A stretch of DNA of 64,000 bases from Streptomyces sp. ISL-36 (GTDB lineage Bacteria; Actinomycetota; Actinomycetes; Streptomycetales; Streptomycetaceae): contig NZ_JAGGOS010000015.1 in the NCBI RefSeq assembly GCF_018614205.1, forward strand, positions 1 to 64,000. The letters are read 5' to 3'. Position numbers and translations under genes: made by a program. The notes beneath the pieces were generated by a model, which saw only the letters and a program-made list of their open reading frames with translations, was not told the DNA's origin and did no database searches. Numbering within the stretch: the stretch's first letter is position 1; the number at the start of each line of letters is the position of its first letter. Of the stretch, positions 62,402 through 64,000 are shown piece by piece.

Positions 62402-63064
62402 ATGAAGTTCAACCGGATCCTCCTCTCGGTCACCCTCGTCGTGGTCGCCCTCGTCATCCAGGTCTCCGTCCTCGCCCGCCTCCAGCTCCCCGGAGCCGTA
62501 CCCGACCTCGTCCTGCTGACCGTCCTCGGCCTCGCCCTCGTGTACGGCCCCGTCAGCGGCTCGCTCATCGGCTTCGGAGCCGGCCTCCTCGCCGACCTCG
62601 CCCCACCCGCCGACCACGCCGCCGGCCGCTACGCGCTGGTGCTCTGCGTCATCGGCTACCTCGCCGGGCTCGCCCGGCCCGAGAACGGCCGGCTCAAGTC
62701 CGCCAGCGGCCCGATGGCCGTGGTCGTCGCCGCCGCGATCGGCACCACCCTGCTGTACGCGGGAGTCGGCGCCCTCGTCGGAGACACCGCCGCCCGCCAT
62801 GTCGGCCTCGGTTTCCTGCTGTTCACCGCGGCCGTCTACGACCTGCTCCTCGCGCCCTTCACCGTGCCGCTGATCATGGCCCTGGCCCGGCGCGCGGAGA
62901 ACGACCCGCTCGCCGACACCGGCGGAGGCACCGACGTCGCCACCGGCTGGCTCGCCTCCGGCACCGGCCTGCGGATCGGCACCCAGCGCGGCGGCCTGCT
63001 CGTCAAGGCCGCCCGCACCAGAGCCTCACGCGCCGGACGTATCAAGGGAGTCAAGCGACTGTGA
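62402..63064 (+). CDS. mreD: Rod-shape-determining membrane protein MreD
   Basis: A 220-residue protein with five to six membrane helices (ILLSVTLVVVALVIQVSVLA first) and the conserved PDLVLLTVLGLALVYGP and GFGAGLLADLAPPADHAAGRYAL. The last 60 residues are a basic cytoplasmic tail. It bridges MreC with the wall-synthesis enzymes. The gap to the next gene is only 19 bases. Confidence 0.92.
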   Translation: MKFNRILLSVTLVVVALVIQVSVLARLQLPGAVPDLVLLTVLGLALVYGPVSGSLIGFGAGLLADLAPPADHAAGRYALVLCVIGYLAGLARPENGRLKSASGPMAVVVAAAIGTTLLYAGVGALVGDTAARHVGLGFLLFTAAVYDLLLAPFTVPLIMALARRAENDPLADTGGGTDVATGWLASGTGLRIGTQRGGLLVKAARTRASRAGRIKGVKRL

Positions 63065-63083
63065 CCGAGGGGGCACCGGCAGT

Positions 63084-64000
63084 ATGAGCAACATCCCGGA
63101 GACCGGACGGACTCCCAGGGTCCAGATCCGGCTCGTCATCATCCAGGTCCTCGTCTTCTCGCTCCTGCTCACCCTCGGCGGACGCCTCTGGTACCTCCAG
63201 ATCCGCAACGGCAAGGAGTACACCGACGAGGCGAAGAGCAACCACGTGCAGCGGGTCGTCCAGCCCGCCGTCCGCGGGTCCATCCTCGACGCCCGGGGCG
63301 TCCCCCTCGCCGACAACGAGACCCGCCTCGTGGTCTCCGCGTCCCGGACCGCCCTGATGAAGATGAAGGACGACGGCAAGGACGTCCTCACCCGCCTCGC
63401 CGGCGTCCTGGGCATGAAGCCCAAGGACGTCATGGACAAGGTCCGGCTCTGCGACTCCCAGACCCCGCAGCCCTGCTGGAACGGATCGCCCTACCAGCCG
63501 ATCCCGATCACCGACGAGGCCACCACGCAGCAGGCGCTGACGATCCGGGAGAGTTCCGAGGACTTCCCCGGCATCACCGCCGAACCCACCGCCGTACGCC
63601 GCTACCCCGCACCGGGCAAGGCCCGCACCGCGCAGGTGCTCGGCTACCTCTCGCCGGTCACCGACGAGGAGATCCAGAAGGCCAAGGACACCGACTCGCC
63701 GCATCTGCGCTCCGACCAGGTCGGCCGCTCGGGCCTGGAGCGCACCTTCGACAAGCAGTTGCGCGGCAAGGCGGGTGTCACGTCGTACGAGGTCGACAAG
63801 CTCGGCCGGGTCATGGGCCAGACCCAGTCGGACGCCGGCGTGCCCGGCTCCAACGTCGTCACCAGCATCGACGCCCGGGTCCAGGCCGTCGCCGAGTACG
63901 AGCTCCACAAGGCGATGGAAACCGTCCGGCAGGAGACCGACAACATCACCGGCCGTAAGTACGAGGCCGACGCGGGCGCCGTCGTCGTGATGGAGGCCAA
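63084..64000 (+). CDS. mrdA: Penicillin-binding protein 2 (class B transpeptidase), N-terminal part
   Basis: The first 305 codons are present; the gene is cut by the right edge before the catalytic SxxK. It starts at ATG (MSNIPETGRTPRV) and has one membrane helix (LVIIQVLVFSLLLTLGG). The PBP dimerisation domain follows: AVRGSILDARGVPLADNETR, LGYLSPVTDEE, GRSGLERTFDKQLRG and TSIDARVQAVAEYEL, all typical of PBP2. It cross-links peptidoglycan with RodA, whose gene is expected next. It belongs to the mreCD operon. Confidence 0.92.
   Translation, partial: MSNIPETGRTPRVQIRLVIIQVLVFSLLLTLGGRLWYLQIRNGKEYTDEAKSNHVQRVVQPAVRGSILDARGVPLADNETRLVVSASRTALMKMKDDGKDVLTRLAGVLGMKPKDVMDKVRLCDSQTPQPCWNGSPYQPIPITDEATTQQALTIRESSEDFPGITAEPTAVRRYPAPGKARTAQVLGYLSPVTDEEIQKAKDTDSPHLRSDQVGRSGLERTFDKQLRGKAGVTSYEVDKLGRVMGQTQSDAGVPGSNVVTSIDARVQAVAEYELHKAMETVRQETDNITGRKYEADAGAVVVMEA

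Overview
The window is about 64 kb of very GC-rich chromosome from a Streptomyces or close relative. Codon third positions are almost all G or C, GTG starts are common, and the genes are typical of streptomycete core chromosome: clpP1-clpP2-clpX, valS-folC-ndk, mreBCD-PBP2, an FeMn superoxide dismutase behind a Nur-like box, and an aminopeptidase N pair. From memory, the gene order resembles the S. coelicolor segment running from the csnR operon to the mre cluster. I see no prophage, insertion sequence, integrated plasmid, CRISPR array or biosynthetic gene cluster. No stretch longer than 300 bases lacks a gene.

Layout. (1) 1-7.3 kb: the start of a Pro/Ala-rich protein runs off the left edge. 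Next comes a six-gene minus-strand operon matching csnR-csnEFGHK (ROK repressor, ABC sugar importer, GH4 phospho-glycosidase, BadF-type sugar kinase). It has a perfect palindromic operator upstream and a strong terminator downstream. (2) 7.4-20 kb: an MscS channel, an HNH nuclease, a secreted GH84 glycosidase, a small repeat peptide, malQ, a small membrane protein, a MarR/EamA divergent pair, a second EamA exporter, a LysR regulator and allantoicase. (3) 20-38.4 kb: two M1 aminopeptidases of equal length, a TerD protein, asd, a large secreted subtilase, a CGNR regulator divergent from a VOC protein, a PNPOx-like/HPP pair, a NUDIX hydrolase, a beta-lactamase-fold hydrolase, a DUF559-like protein, a DsbA-fold mycothiol-type reductase and superoxide dismutase. 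(4) 38.6-48.4 kb: three related amino-acid permeases around bioY, then rpiB-nei, an Eis-like acetyltransferase, a membrane PP2C phosphatase and a tiny membrane protein. (5) 48.5-64 kb: tRNA-Gly and tRNA-Pro, trigger factor, clpP1-clpP2-clpX, a Pro/Gln-rich membrane protein, valS-folC-DUF4233-ndk, and mreB-mreC-mreD-mrdA, with mrdA cut by the right edge.

How the genes work together. The left operon should import and catabolise chitosan-type amino-sugar oligomers. The tig-clp block handles nascent-chain folding and regulated proteolysis. The mre block builds the spore/peripheral wall. Most operons end in long perfect hairpins, and many transcripts look leaderless: a -10 hexamer lies 6-8 nt before the start codon.

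Most of the window is well-known core genome, and I did not find a convincing wholly new system. The best leads are: a 69-residue peptide gene whose internal repeats differ almost only at synonymous sites; a 38-bp promoter block shared by an EamA exporter and allantoicase around a LysR gene; a cysteine-free ROK repressor; a GH84 enzyme with Gln-Asp where Asp-Asp is expected; and a DsbA-fold reductase with CPWA instead of CPWC.
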